Origin: Sporosarcina gallistercoris
GTDB lineage: Bacteria > Bacillota > Bacilli > Bacillales_A > Planococcaceae
Direction: 5' to 3'
Length of the DNA stretch: 64,000 nucleotides
Assembly: GCF_014836415.1 (NCBI RefSeq)
Contig: NZ_JACSQY010000003.1
Location: forward strand, 62,001 to 126,000
Positions 43,723 to 52,829 of this stretch are shown in pieces. Each line of letters opens with the position of its first letter. Position 1 is the first letter of the stretch. Position numbers and translations under genes: made by a program. Below the pieces are notes generated by a model, which worked only from the letters and a program-made list of their open reading frames with translations, was not told where the DNA came from and ran no database searches.

Positions 43723-44163
43723 ATGGACTTCTTCTATACAGTTATCGTCTACATTCATGTATTATCAGCAGTAGCCTCAGTAGGGCCGTTATTTCTGCTA
43801 TTCCCGATCATTTCACGTGTCCGAATCGCGGTTTTGAGTGAGGCGGCAACTCTTCTCTCATTATTCAAATGGACAATACGCTTTGTGATGCATTCAGGAC
43901 ACGTCCTTGTAGTTTCCGGAGTGATCCTGATCTTGATTGGGCCCTGGCCATGGTATACTTCCTGGGTGATTGTCACGCTGGGCATTATGATGCTTTCGAT
44001 TGTATTTCTCGCTAGCGGATTTTCCGTTATCTTGGACCGGTTTCCAAAAGAACCCGAGAATCGGGAAGACCTGTTAAAGAAGTTAACAAACACTTCGTGG
44101 CGGTACATAGGGTTACTCCTAATCATGCTCTATCTAATGGTTGCCAAACCGTCATTTTGGTGA
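43723..44163 (+). CDS. DUF2269-like membrane protein
   Basis: The 146-residue protein has four membrane segments. The N-terminal FFYTVIVYIHVLSAVASVGP and the last helix, WRYIGLLLIMLYLMVAKPSF, fit the DUF2269 pattern, which includes a conserved early histidine (H12). Function is unknown. Terminator downstream. Confidence 0.72.
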   Translation: MDFFYTVIVYIHVLSAVASVGPLFLLFPIISRVRIAVLSEAATLLSLFKWTIRFVMHSGHVLVVSGVILILIGPWPWYTSWVIVTLGIMMLSIVFLASGFSVILDRFPKEPENREDLLKKLTNTSWRYIGLLLIMLYLMVAKPSFW

Positions 44164-44202
44164 AATCGACAAACTCAGGATTCTATATGATTTTTAAAAT
44201 AC

Positions 44203-44242
44203 AAAAAAGCAGCGGCTCAGTCAGTTCAAGCCGCTGCTTTTT
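44203..44242. terminator. Bidirectional terminator before pepF
   Basis: AAAAAGCAGCGGCT pairs with AGCCGCTGCTTTTT. It separates convergent genes. Confidence 0.9.
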
Positions 44243-44265
44243 CTGTATTTCAGTTTTCGTTGAGA

Positions 44266-46092
44266 TTACTTAGCAGGTTGTGCTTCAGCATTGATTTCTT
44301 CTGTCAGTTGAACGAGCTGATCAATGAGATCGCCGATGTAAGCAATCGTATTGCGCAACGGTTCGTCAGTTGTAATATCGACACCAGCCATTTTTGAAAG
44401 TTCAGCTGGCGTTTTCGTACCGCCTGCTTGTAACACTTTCAACCAATCGTCGACAGCTGGCTGACCTTCATCCAACACACGTTTTGCAACTTCAGTGGAA
44501 ATGGTGAGCCCTGCACTGTACGTATATGGATACAGACCCATGTAGTAGTGAGGCTGACGCATCCACGTAAGCTCAGCTCCTTCATTGATCTCTACAGTAT
44601 CTCCCCAGAATTCTTCCAATACTCCGCGCTTCAGTTCGTTCAATATGGATGCATTGACGCTGCCGCCTGCATCGATTTTTTCGTAAACTTTACGCTGATA
44701 TGCAGCTTCCAATAAGTGAGTCACGAAATTATGATAATACGTACGTGAAATGATGGATGAAATGACCCAGCGTTTGAACTTCAGATCCTCTGAATTCGAA
44801 AGAAGGTGGTTCGCAACGAGCATTTCATTCATCGTCGAAGGTGCTTCGATGAAATACGTCGATGGGCGTGAGTTGAACACGTTTTGGTGTTGATGGGCGT
44901 TATAGAAATGTCCAGCGTGGCCAAGTTCGTGCGCCAGGACGAATACATCTTCCATGCTACCTGTCCAAGATATCAGGATATACGGATGAGTGCCATAAGG
45001 ACTTGAACAAAATGCACCTGTCGATTTGCCCTTGTTCTGTGCGAAATCTGTCCATCGTTCATCATACGAACGTTTCACCATATCCAAGTAGTCAGGGCCC
45101 ATGATTGCAAGAGCATCATTGATATACTTCTTCGATTCTTCAACAGTGATCGTCGGTTCGTACGTAGCGTCTAATGGAACTTTCAAATCAGCAAACGTCA
45201 TTTTGTCGAGCCCGTGCACGTCTTGAAGAAGTTTTGCATACTTGCGCATATGAGGAGCCAACTCGCTAGTGATCAAATCGATTTGACGGTGGTACATCGA
45301 TTGGTCGACTTCCTGGTTGAACAGTAAGTAGTCAGTTACGCTCTCGTAGCCACGTAAATCGGATGTGATTTTCTCGAGTTGAAGATGAGAGTCATATGTT
45401 TTAGCTGTCGTATGCTGATAATCACGCAACTTAGCTGAAAACGCATCGAACGCAGCACGGCGTTTTTTCGTATCAGGCTCCGATTCCCAGCCACCTTCGA
45501 ATGATACATAACTGAGAGGGTATGGTTTCCCATCGACTGTGAAATCCGGGAAATCCATATCGACCATTTTTGTAGTGTTATATAATCCGTAAGGTGCATC
45601 AAAAGCAGAAGAATAAGCAGCGAGTGCCTTTTCGACTTCAGGATGAAGGCGATACTGTTTTTCGCGAATGAGTTCCTTCAAATAATGGCTGTATTCTTCA
45701 GATTGCTCCATTGCTTGCTTTAAAACTTCCTCGGGCAGCTCCAGCAATTCACTCGTCACAAAAGAGAGTTGGCTTCCGACTTTAGCGGAGATTGAACCAA
45801 AGTGACTATCACGCATTTGTGCATCGTCGTCCGTCTGGTCAACACTCGCTGCTAAGCTTGAATATGTGCCAAGTGGAATGATCTGCATATAGATTGCTTC
45901 GAATTCTTTCAATACAGCCATTACATCTTCTGCTGATTGAATAGTACCTTGAAATTTCTTTGCAAGTGCTGCAACATCAGTTTGCAATGTTTCAAGCGCC
46001 TTGGAATAAGCAGCCTCCGTAGGGAATAAATCTTTTAGATTCCACGTTTCTTCTTGAGGTACTTCGGATCTTGGCGGTAATTGTTTAACCAA
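44266..46092 (-). CDS. pepF: Oligoendopeptidase F (M3B metallopeptidase)
   Basis: The 608-residue protein is a complete PepF with the zinc motif HELGH near residue 386 and the downstream ligand region FIEAPSTMNEML. N-terminal landmarks are VPQEETWNLKDLFP and a YLFN-x-EVD segment. PepF is a cytoplasmic peptidase that degrades short peptides of 7-17 residues. It is a single gene with its own terminator; a poorly characterised lipoprotein-like gene lies upstream. Confidence 0.95.
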   Translation of the reverse strand: MVKQLPPRSEVPQEETWNLKDLFPTEAAYSKALETLQTDVAALAKKFQGTIQSAEDVMAVLKEFEAIYMQIIPLGTYSSLAASVDQTDDDAQMRDSHFGSISAKVGSQLSFVTSELLELPEEVLKQAMEQSEEYSHYLKELIREKQYRLHPEVEKALAAYSSAFDAPYGLYNTTKMVDMDFPDFTVDGKPYPLSYVSFEGGWESEPDTKKRRAAFDAFSAKLRDYQHTTAKTYDSHLQLEKITSDLRGYESVTDYLLFNQEVDQSMYHRQIDLITSELAPHMRKYAKLLQDVHGLDKMTFADLKVPLDATYEPTITVEESKKYINDALAIMGPDYLDMVKRSYDERWTDFAQNKGKSTGAFCSSPYGTHPYILISWTGSMEDVFVLAHELGHAGHFYNAHQHQNVFNSRPSTYFIEAPSTMNEMLVANHLLSNSEDLKFKRWVISSIISRTYYHNFVTHLLEAAYQRKVYEKIDAGGSVNASILNELKRGVLEEFWGDTVEINEGAELTWMRQPHYYMGLYPYTYSAGLTISTEVAKRVLDEGQPAVDDWLKVLQAGGTKTPAELSKMAGVDITTDEPLRNTIAYIGDLIDQLVQLTEEINAEAQPAK

Positions 46093-46181
46093 TGAACTCT
46101 CTCCCTTATTTCGAATTCTGAACTATTTTCAGTATAAAACAAATAGAGTGAAATGTACAAAGATTTATAGAGTCCATTCAT

Positions 46182-46631
46182 TTAGGAAGGGGAATGGCTC
46201 GATAGGATGAAGTTCACCATCCAATCCGCGTCAAATGGACCGTCCAGTACAGTATATTGCTCACCAGTTTCAGTGATGATCACACTGTCTTCCACCATGA
46301 TGGTCACTAGATTTTCATCATGATCCTCAAGGCTGATCGTGAATTGGTTGAAATTCAATTCTTCCAACAGTTTTTGTGTATCCTCTTTCTGCAACTCATA
46401 TCCACTTAGAAATCCCAGCAGACTGGCAATCTGTTCTTTGTCTGATGATACCCATGTAGGCTGTGTCCTATCCGTTGAAGAAGGTTTGGTGAAAATAAGT
46501 TGAGCTACATGGTCTTCATTCATTTGCAGCACTTCAGAGAATTTCTTCGCTGAAAATTCATTATTCGACTGGATCATGGCATAAGCTCCTCCTGCGAGTA
46601 GGAGAATTAGTAGAAACGCGCGTAATTTCAT
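46182..46631 (-). CDS. Secreted or membrane-anchored hypothetical protein
   Basis: The 149-residue product begins MKLRAFLLILLLAGGAYAMI, a signal anchor without a lipobox cysteine, followed by a polar alpha/beta domain (DHVAQLIFTKPSSTDRTQ, FNQFTISLEDHDENLVTIMV). AGGAGG lies before the ATG. I do not recognise a family. It stands 90 nt upstream of pepF on the same strand. Confidence 0.7.
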   Translation of the reverse strand: MKLRAFLLILLLAGGAYAMIQSNNEFSAKKFSEVLQMNEDHVAQLIFTKPSSTDRTQPTWVSSDKEQIASLLGFLSGYELQKEDTQKLLEELNFNQFTISLEDHDENLVTIMVEDSVIITETGEQYTVLDGPFDADWMVNFILSSHSPS

Positions 46632-46787
46632 AGAAACGTCCTCCTTGTATCGTTCGTTAGTGTAGTATACGCATGCTCATGATCAGGTGGGATTCTAATC
46701 CGTCGCTAGTATATGCATGAGTCTGGTGGATAATTCGCAGAATTGTTGTGATATACTGATAGTCAAATAGGTGAAGGAGGAATTTGA

Positions 46788-47270
46788 ATGGTACAAAAAG
46801 TGGAGTATGCGATACAGGACCGTTATCCTGATGACTTCTCATGGTGTTACGGATGCGGCCGGTTGAATAAAGAAGGACACCAATTCAGAACTGGTTGGGA
46901 AGGGGACCGAACAGTTACATATTATAATCCGGAACCTGATCACAAAGCGATTCCCGGATTCGTTTATGGAGGGATTATCGCATCGTTGGTAGATTGTCAT
47001 GGTACAGGATCCGCTTCGTTAGCACTTCATCGGAAGAATGGATTCGAACCTGACGGAGAGGAACTGCCACCGAGATTTGTAACCGCTTCCTTATCCGTGA
47101 ATTATATAAAACCGACTCCACAAGGGACTACTTTAAAAGCAATCGGAACCGTAGAGGAAATTCATCCTAAGAAATTCAAGGTGGCTGTGGAAGTTTTTGC
47201 AGATGGTGACTTATGCGCCACAGGAGAAGTCGTCGCGGTTGTCATGCCCGCTTCGTTCGGAGCAAAGTAA
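46788..47270 (+). CDS. PaaI-type hotdog thioesterase
   Basis: The 160-residue protein has a hotdog core (PGFVYGGIIASLVDCHGTGS, SLSVNYIKPTPQGTTLKAIG) with the aspartate of the family's active site in LVDCH. The N-terminus carries WCYGCGRLN, a CxxC element found in a subset of this family that may bind metal. Substrate unknown, probably an acyl-CoA. GAAGGAGG precedes the ATG. Confidence 0.85.
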   Translation: MVQKVEYAIQDRYPDDFSWCYGCGRLNKEGHQFRTGWEGDRTVTYYNPEPDHKAIPGFVYGGIIASLVDCHGTGSASLALHRKNGFEPDGEELPPRFVTASLSVNYIKPTPQGTTLKAIGTVEEIHPKKFKVAVEVFADGDLCATGEVVAVVMPASFGAK

Positions 47271-47332
47271 AATGAATCTTTTCTGTGTTTCACTCGTAAA
47301 ATAACTAAGATCGAGTGAAAGGGTGAAAACCT

Positions 47333-47650
47333 ATGGAAACGAAAGGTTTAAAGATACTCATACATGCCAGCGCATTTTTTGCTCCGTGTTTAGTGCCGGT
47401 TGCAATATACATCATGACGTTTTTTGTTGAGTTGGATGAACAAATAAAACGGTTATCGATCCAAGCACTGCTATTCCAATTGGTTATGGGGGCGTTAATC
47501 GTTATTTCAACGATCTTGTCGGTTATCCTTATTGGAATACCATTTCTGATCGGCTTCGTCATTATGACAATTGTCATTCCAATCATTGCAATTGTGAAAA
47601 CACTCCAAGATGAGCCATACAACTATCCAATCGTGGGGCGTTGGTTCTGA
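47333..47650 (+). CDS. DUF4870 membrane protein
   Basis: The 105-residue protein has three helices with the DUF4870 pattern: ASAFFAPCLVPVAIYIM, then IKRLSIQALLFQLVMGAL, and a C-terminal P-x-IG-R-like end (YPIVGRWF). Function unknown. GAAAGGGTG precedes the ATG. Confidence 0.82.
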   Translation: METKGLKILIHASAFFAPCLVPVAIYIMTFFVELDEQIKRLSIQALLFQLVMGALIVISTILSVILIGIPFLIGFVIMTIVIPIIAIVKTLQDEPYNYPIVGRWF

Positions 47651-47717
47651 TTAGAAAAATAGTAGTTGTATTTCTATATTAGAAAAGTTATTATGGATAG
47701 AAATACACATGTGAAAA

Positions 47718-47756
47718 CCTTTCCTAGTGTAATGGAACTCTAGGAAAGGCTTTTTT
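47718..47756 (+). terminator. Terminator before the symporter gene
   Basis: CCTTTCCTAG pairs with CTAGGAAAGG around a 12-nt loop, followed by T6. Confidence 0.85.
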
Positions 47757-47839
47757 ATAGATTTCAGTGAAAGCGTTTGCATGTATACATATACAATGGA
47801 ATACAGTAGAAGACCAATGAAGAAAGGGAGGGACTGGAA

Positions 47840-49066
47840 TTGAAAATACGTTTTAACCTGGGCACACAAATTTTTGTCGCATTTGTTTTAGCTATTATTC
47901 TAGGAAGTGTTTTCGGAAGTAAAATCGATTTCCTGCAGCCTCTCGGGGATTTGTTCCTGAGACTTATTAAGTTTGTCATTGCACCTCTTATTCTTTCAAC
48001 GCTCGTAGTAGGTGTTGCGAGTATGTCAGATCCGAAACAGCTAGGTCGCATCGGTATCAAAACCATTGTGTATTACTTAGCCACAACAGCCATTGCAATC
48101 ATTATTGGTTTGTCAGTCGCTTTTTTGATCAATCCAGGCACTGGAGTCAATATTTCTACAGAAGAGAGCAGTATACCGGAAGCTGCTGTCGCAGAACCGC
48201 AAAGCGCAATCGATACGTTTTTAAACATTGTACCTACTAATCCATTTGAGGCACTTGCTACGGGGAATATTCTCCAGATCATTTTCTTTGCATTGTTCAT
48301 CGGGATTGCGATTACTATGATTGGTGAAAAAGCTGCTCCCGTGCTGTCTTTCTTTGAAGGTTTTGCTGAGATCATGTACAAAATCACAGGAATCATAATG
48401 CGTGTTGCTCCGTTCGGTATACTGGGGTTAATGGCCCCGGTCGTAGGGGAATATGGCTTATCCGTTCTATTACCTTTACTGAAAGTAGTGTTAGCAGTTT
48501 ACATTGCGTGTATTGTGCATGCACTTATTGTCTACTCCATTGCTGTAAAGACAATGGGTAAACTAAGCCCGATCACATTCTTTAAAGGGATCTTCCCAGC
48601 TGCGCTTGTCGCATTCAGTACAGCCAGCAGTGCAGGGACACTCCCAGTAACTATCAAGAATACAACGGAGAATCTAGGTGTTCCGAAACGCATAGCGAGT
48701 TTCGTTTTGCCACTTGGAGCCACTATCAATATGGATGGTACTGCAATCTATCAAGGGGTTGCCGTGGTATTCATCGCACAATTCTTTGACTTGCAACTTA
48801 CTTTCATGCAACTACTGACTGTCGTGTTAACAACAGTTCTAGCCTCGATTGGAACAGCAGGCGTCCCGGGTGCGGGAATGATCATGCTCGCTATGGTCCT
48901 GAACTCTGTGAATATGCCGCTTGAAGGAATCGCTCTGATTGCAGGTATCGACAGGGTGCTCGACATGATGCGGACATCTGTCAATATTGTCGGAGATGCT
49001 TCAGCTGCGGTTATTGTAGCGGGATCTGAAAGAGAAATAAAACCGATTGAACCGACTGTCAATTAA
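47840..49066 (+). CDS. Dicarboxylate/amino-acid:cation symporter (DAACS family)
   Basis: The 408-residue transporter has eight helices plus the re-entrant loops. HP1 shows STASSAGTLPVTIKNTTENL, TM7 shows NMDGTAIYQGVAVVF, HP2 shows GTAGVPGAGMIMLAMVL, and the substrate-binding end is GIDRVLDMMRTSVNIVGDAS. These are glutamate/aspartate/C4-dicarboxylate symporter signatures (GltP/GltT/DctA). A TTG start follows AGGGAGG. The arginine in the last helix region favours acidic amino acids. Confidence 0.93.
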   Translation: MKIRFNLGTQIFVAFVLAIILGSVFGSKIDFLQPLGDLFLRLIKFVIAPLILSTLVVGVASMSDPKQLGRIGIKTIVYYLATTAIAIIIGLSVAFLINPGTGVNISTEESSIPEAAVAEPQSAIDTFLNIVPTNPFEALATGNILQIIFFALFIGIAITMIGEKAAPVLSFFEGFAEIMYKITGIIMRVAPFGILGLMAPVVGEYGLSVLLPLLKVVLAVYIACIVHALIVYSIAVKTMGKLSPITFFKGIFPAALVAFSTASSAGTLPVTIKNTTENLGVPKRIASFVLPLGATINMDGTAIYQGVAVVFIAQFFDLQLTFMQLLTVVLTTVLASIGTAGVPGAGMIMLAMVLNSVNMPLEGIALIAGIDRVLDMMRTSVNIVGDASAAVIVAGSEREIKPIEPTVN

Positions 49067-49081
49067 AGAAAGATTTAACAC

Positions 49082-49119
49082 AAAAAGCGGCGTCCATTTC
49101 ATATGGAAGCCGCTTTTTT
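49082..49119 (+). terminator. Terminator after the symporter gene
   Basis: AAAAAGCGGC-GTCCAT pairs with ATGGA-GCCGCTTTTTT. Confidence 0.88.
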
Positions 49120-49200
49120 CAATTGTCTCTACAGATTAGGAAAGTCTGGGCGTTTGCTGCCATATAGTTGTTAGAGAACGCACAGAGGTGGTGAGCGGAG

Positions 49201-49818
49201 ATGGAAAGCGTTAAAAAGATAATCGCATTGGTTGTCGGAAGTGTTTTTTTGGCAATCGGCTTGAACCTATTTCTAATCCCTCAAGGATTGATGGAAGGTG
49301 GGGCACTTGGAATCAGCCTCATTGTCCACTACGTGACTGGGACGAAGGTGGGCTTGACGTTTTTGCTGATTAGCATCCCTATCTTTATGCTGACTTGGGT
49401 TGTCTATCGACCTTTTTTCTACAACGGTATCCATGGCATGCTAATTTCGGCGCTTGTCATTGACCTGTTCGCTCCACTTAAAGATGTGGCACATATTTTA
49501 CAATCCGGACCGATTGCTAGTAGTGCAATTGGAGGAATCTTCATTGGGATTGGTACAGGACTCATGTTACGGCGCGGCATTAGTATTGGAGGAACGGACT
49601 TACTTGCTCAGCTTACAGCAAGAAGTTTGAAAATCAATTCAGGACTCATTATTCTGCTATTCGACATAATCATTGTAACGGTAGGAAGTCTTTCTGTTCC
49701 TAGGGTATCGCTCGTCCTCTCGCTGGTCACGGTTTGTAGTGTCGGATTAACAATTAGTGCTATTGTTTCTTGGAATGTAAAAACGGTTCAGTCAAATGAC
49801 GTATTCAATAGGCTATGA
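49201..49818 (+). CDS. YitT family membrane protein lacking DUF2179 (third paralogue)
   Basis: The 205-residue protein is a YitT-type membrane domain: LFLIPQGLMEGGALGISLIV, IGGIFIGIGTGLMLRRGISI and GGTDLLAQL match the conserved segments of the two longer paralogues. The C-terminal soluble DUF2179 domain is absent; the frame ends naturally after six helices, tail-to-tail with the next gene. Short YitT proteins of this type are known, so this is probably not a truncation. Confidence 0.85.
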   Translation: MESVKKIIALVVGSVFLAIGLNLFLIPQGLMEGGALGISLIVHYVTGTKVGLTFLLISIPIFMLTWVVYRPFFYNGIHGMLISALVIDLFAPLKDVAHILQSGPIASSAIGGIFIGIGTGLMLRRGISIGGTDLLAQLTARSLKINSGLIILLFDIIIVTVGSLSVPRVSLVLSLVTVCSVGLTISAIVSWNVKTVQSNDVFNRL

Positions 49819-50187
49819 AATTTCTTTCTCATGAGCAGAATTTTCTGCTCTCCGGAAACTTTGATACACATCTATTGTATTCACGAGGAATAATAGGAAC
49901 ACTAGGGCAATGGAGAACCACTTTATCCCATCGCCGCTTAAAGGAGACGCGACATCCGGGCGACCTTCATACAAAGAGTCAATCATGAACGTAAATAAGT
50001 GAATATCTAGAAGCAACGGGAATAGTGTACTCGTCCAAGCCATGTTGAGCAGCAATTTCCCTGCAGCTAACTGTTTGTTCCACATTCCATCCGAACTCTC
50101 ATAAGCGCCTAGTACAATTTCGACAACCGTTAATAGAAGAAGAATAGGGATATAAAGTGATAACGCAAATTCATCAGCGCTTGTCAT
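49813..50187 (-). CDS. Hypothetical membrane protein
   Basis: The 124-residue product has three predicted helices (ALSLYIPILLLLTVVEIVLG, LLLNMAWTSTLFPLLLDIHL and WFSIALVFLLFLVNTIDVYQ) and a charged C-terminus. The coding end overlaps that of the YitT gene by 6 nt. The RBS is an AAAGGACGTG stretch. No family recognised. Confidence 0.62.
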   Translation of the reverse strand: MTSADEFALSLYIPILLLLTVVEIVLGAYESSDGMWNKQLAAGKLLLNMAWTSTLFPLLLDIHLFTFMIDSLYEGRPDVASPLSGDGIKWFSIALVFLLFLVNTIDVYQSFRRAENSAHEKEIS

Positions 50188-50330
50188 GAGATCACGTCCT
50201 TTTCATACAAATTGTATCCGTATTAAATAGGATTTAGTCATACAAATACAAATAGAAGACCATTGAAAATTGCATGTTATGTGTCCGGAAATGAGGGTAT
50301 GAGACTAATATCTATAGAAAATAGGAGTCG

Positions 50331-51917
50331 TTGTCGTTGGAGAAAAAGTTTTGGAAGAATCCAGTGTTCGTAATATCTGCATCTGTCATTTTCATTTTAG
50401 TAGTACTTGGTGCAGTGATGAATGAAAAGTTTGGAACTGTAGCCGACCAGCTATATGAATTCACGACGAGGAGTTTCGGCTGGTTCTACTTGCTCGTGGT
50501 GTTTGCATTGGTAGTATTTCTGATTGGACTGGCAATCAGTAAATATGGCGCGATCCGTTTAGGCGGTGATGACGAACGACCAGATTTCCCATTCTTCACT
50601 TGGATTGGTATGTTGTTTTCCGCTGGTTTTGGAGTCGGTCTCGTCTTTTACGGTGTGGCAGAACCGATGAGCCATTACATCAATGCGCCTGTTTCAGGGG
50701 TTCAGCCTGGCACGGATGATGCTGCACGCCTTGCGATGGGTTATTCGTTTTTCCACTGGGGGATTTCGCAGTGGGCGATTTTCGGGTTAGTCGGTCTGGT
50801 CATTGCATTTTTACAGTTTAGAAAAAAGAAAGATGGACTTATTTCAACTGCATTGGAACCTGTAGTAGGGTCCAATAAGTACTTGAAGGGTGGAATTGAC
50901 TCGTTTGCTGTCATTGCAACAGTCATGGGTATCGCGACTTCACTCGGTCTTGGTGTGCTGCAGATGAGCGGAGGGTTGGAGTATGCATTCGGCATCAGCA
51001 ATACGTTCTTTCTCCAGTTTTCAATCATTGCCATAGTTTTTGTTGCATACATGACCTCGGCATCGACCGGTTTGGATAAGGGGATCCGCTATTTAGGCAA
51101 CTTCAATTTAGGTCTCGCAATTGCTATGCTCGTCTTCTTTTTCATCGTCGGTCCGAAAGTCTTCATCTTAGATAGCTTTACACTAGCAATCGGAGATTAT
51201 ATTACGAATTTCATCCAATATAGCTTGCGCTTGCAGCCTTATGGAGAAGGGACATGGGTCCAGAAATGGACGATTTTCTACTGGGCATGGACCATTGCTT
51301 GGTCGCCGTTCGTAGGCGCTTTTGTTGCGCGTGTTTCAAAAGGGCGAACGATCCGTGAATTCATCATCGGGGTCATGGTACTTCCTCCGGTATTTGCCTG
51401 TATGTGGATCGCGACACTTGGTGGTACTGCTTTATACAGTGATTTGAAAAATGGGACAAACATTGCTGGAGCAGTCGACCAAGACGTGACGTCAGCCCTT
51501 TTCGCAACCTTCCAGCATATGCCGTTCACTGGTTTTTTAACGTTCCTGGCCATCCTTTTGATTTTCACTTTCCTTGTTACATCTGCAGATTCTGCAACAT
51601 ATATTTTGGCGAGTATGACAACAAAAGGGAGTCTGTTGCCCCCAATGATTGTGAAGATGACGTGGGGCGTGCTCATGTCAGCGATTGCTGCAGTGCTTCT
51701 GTATGCTGGTGGACTCGAAGCACTCCAGTCAGCTTCCTTAGTCTCTGCACTGCCATTCGGATTGTTTTTAATTATCATGCTTTTTGCCATGGTGAAGATG
51801 CTGAAGAAAGAACCGATTACAGTACGTCCTCGAGATGTACGCCGGTTTGAACGGATCGAAGCTGAGTACAATAAGAAGAAAGAACGAAGAAAACAAAAAC
51901 AGAAGAAACAGACCTAA
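50331..51917 (+). CDS. BCCT-family transporter (glycine betaine/choline type)
   Basis: The 528-residue protein has 12 helices and BCCT signatures: FFTWIGMLFSAGFGVGLVFY, the GISQWAIFGLVGL stretch and FYWAWTIAWSPFVGAFVARV near residue 320, which provides the tryptophan box for quaternary ammonium groups. The C-terminus is long and basic, as in osmotically regulated members such as OpuD or BetP. A TTG start (50331 or 50337) follows AGGAG. Substrate likely glycine betaine; choline or carnitine cannot be excluded. Confidence 0.92.
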   Translation: MSLEKKFWKNPVFVISASVIFILVVLGAVMNEKFGTVADQLYEFTTRSFGWFYLLVVFALVVFLIGLAISKYGAIRLGGDDERPDFPFFTWIGMLFSAGFGVGLVFYGVAEPMSHYINAPVSGVQPGTDDAARLAMGYSFFHWGISQWAIFGLVGLVIAFLQFRKKKDGLISTALEPVVGSNKYLKGGIDSFAVIATVMGIATSLGLGVLQMSGGLEYAFGISNTFFLQFSIIAIVFVAYMTSASTGLDKGIRYLGNFNLGLAIAMLVFFFIVGPKVFILDSFTLAIGDYITNFIQYSLRLQPYGEGTWVQKWTIFYWAWTIAWSPFVGAFVARVSKGRTIREFIIGVMVLPPVFACMWIATLGGTALYSDLKNGTNIAGAVDQDVTSALFATFQHMPFTGFLTFLAILLIFTFLVTSADSATYILASMTTKGSLLPPMIVKMTWGVLMSAIAAVLLYAGGLEALQSASLVSALPFGLFLIIMLFAMVKMLKKEPITVRPRDVRRFERIEAEYNKKKERRKQKQKKQT

Positions 51918-51935
51918 GGAAAGAATGCTCAATCC

Positions 51936-51985
51936 ATAAAAAAACAAGCAACCGAGCCGATTTACGGGACTCGATTGCTTGTTTT
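51936..51985. terminator. Bidirectional terminator
   Basis: ACAAGCAACCGAG pairs with CTCGATTGCTTGT with A and T tracts outside, between convergent genes. Confidence 0.85.
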
Positions 51986-52700
51986 ATTTTTTTGCCTGAA
52001 CATAGTACGCTTTCTTCTCAGGAAGGACTAAACAGTTCAGCTGTCCACCGAACACGGCTCCACCATCTATCCCTATAATGGAATTCGCTCCGAAATAGAT
52101 GCTATGATCGTTCTCATCATCACGGAATCCTCTTGTTGGTGTATGGCCGAAAATCACCGTCTTCGGCCCTTTGTAATTGTTATGGAATTCATCACGAATC
52201 CATATGAGTTCATAAGGATCCGTCTCTTCCAACGGTACTCCAGGCTTCACTCCAGCATGAATGAAAATCGTATCTTCTTCTTCAATATAATAAGGCAGGT
52301 TTTGGATGAATTCTAAATGACGGTTAAGTTGGTCCGAGTGAAGGTGAGGCTTTTGAAATTCTTCTTCATCTGAAAACAAAAAGGATTCCGGTTCGAATCC
52401 GTAGCTTTGCAGCGTAGCTTCACCGCCATTTCGACCTGTCCAATTTCTCCAAGTACGCTCATTGCCATCGATCAGCGATTGAATCATCATATCTTCATGA
52501 TTTCCTTTAAGAGCAACCGCACCGCCTTCAACCAACTCCATCACTTTATCGAGTGTCGCTTTTGAATCGGTTCCTCGATCTATGTAATCTCCTAGTAAAA
52601 ATAGTCGATCTTTCTTTGAGTTGTACGATACCTTTTCCAATAAGGCAGTGAGCATCCCCAGCTCACCATGGATGTCACTAATGACAAGTGTCCGTTTCAT
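51984..52700 (-). CDS. PPP-family metallophosphatase
   Basis: The 238-residue protein has the calcineurin-type motifs DIHG (9-12), GDYIDRG (37-43), GNHED (66-70) and later IFIHAGVKPG and VIFGHTPT. This is the lambda-phosphatase/PrpE-like bacterial serine/threonine or dinucleoside polyphosphate phosphatase group. The substrate is unknown. It is a single gene with AAGGAAAG upstream. Confidence 0.88.
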   Translation of the reverse strand: MKRTLVISDIHGELGMLTALLEKVSYNSKKDRLFLLGDYIDRGTDSKATLDKVMELVEGGAVALKGNHEDMMIQSLIDGNERTWRNWTGRNGGEATLQSYGFEPESFLFSDEEEFQKPHLHSDQLNRHLEFIQNLPYYIEEEDTIFIHAGVKPGVPLEETDPYELIWIRDEFHNNYKGPKTVIFGHTPTRGFRDDENDHSIYFGANSIIGIDGGAVFGGQLNCLVLPEKKAYYVQAKK

Positions 52701-52829
52701 GACTCTCTTCCTTTCTAATGCAAATCTATATTAACAGTACGCCATATTTTTCGATAAATCAATTTCAGATAATTTGTAACGGTTGTGCAAGATTTCCGTC
52801 TGATTCGGTAAAGGGAGGAGGGGGAAGGT

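Noticed and set aside
51278..51871. 197-codon reverse frame inside the BCCT gene
   Set aside because: Antisense to a clear transporter gene, without initiation signals or family resemblance.
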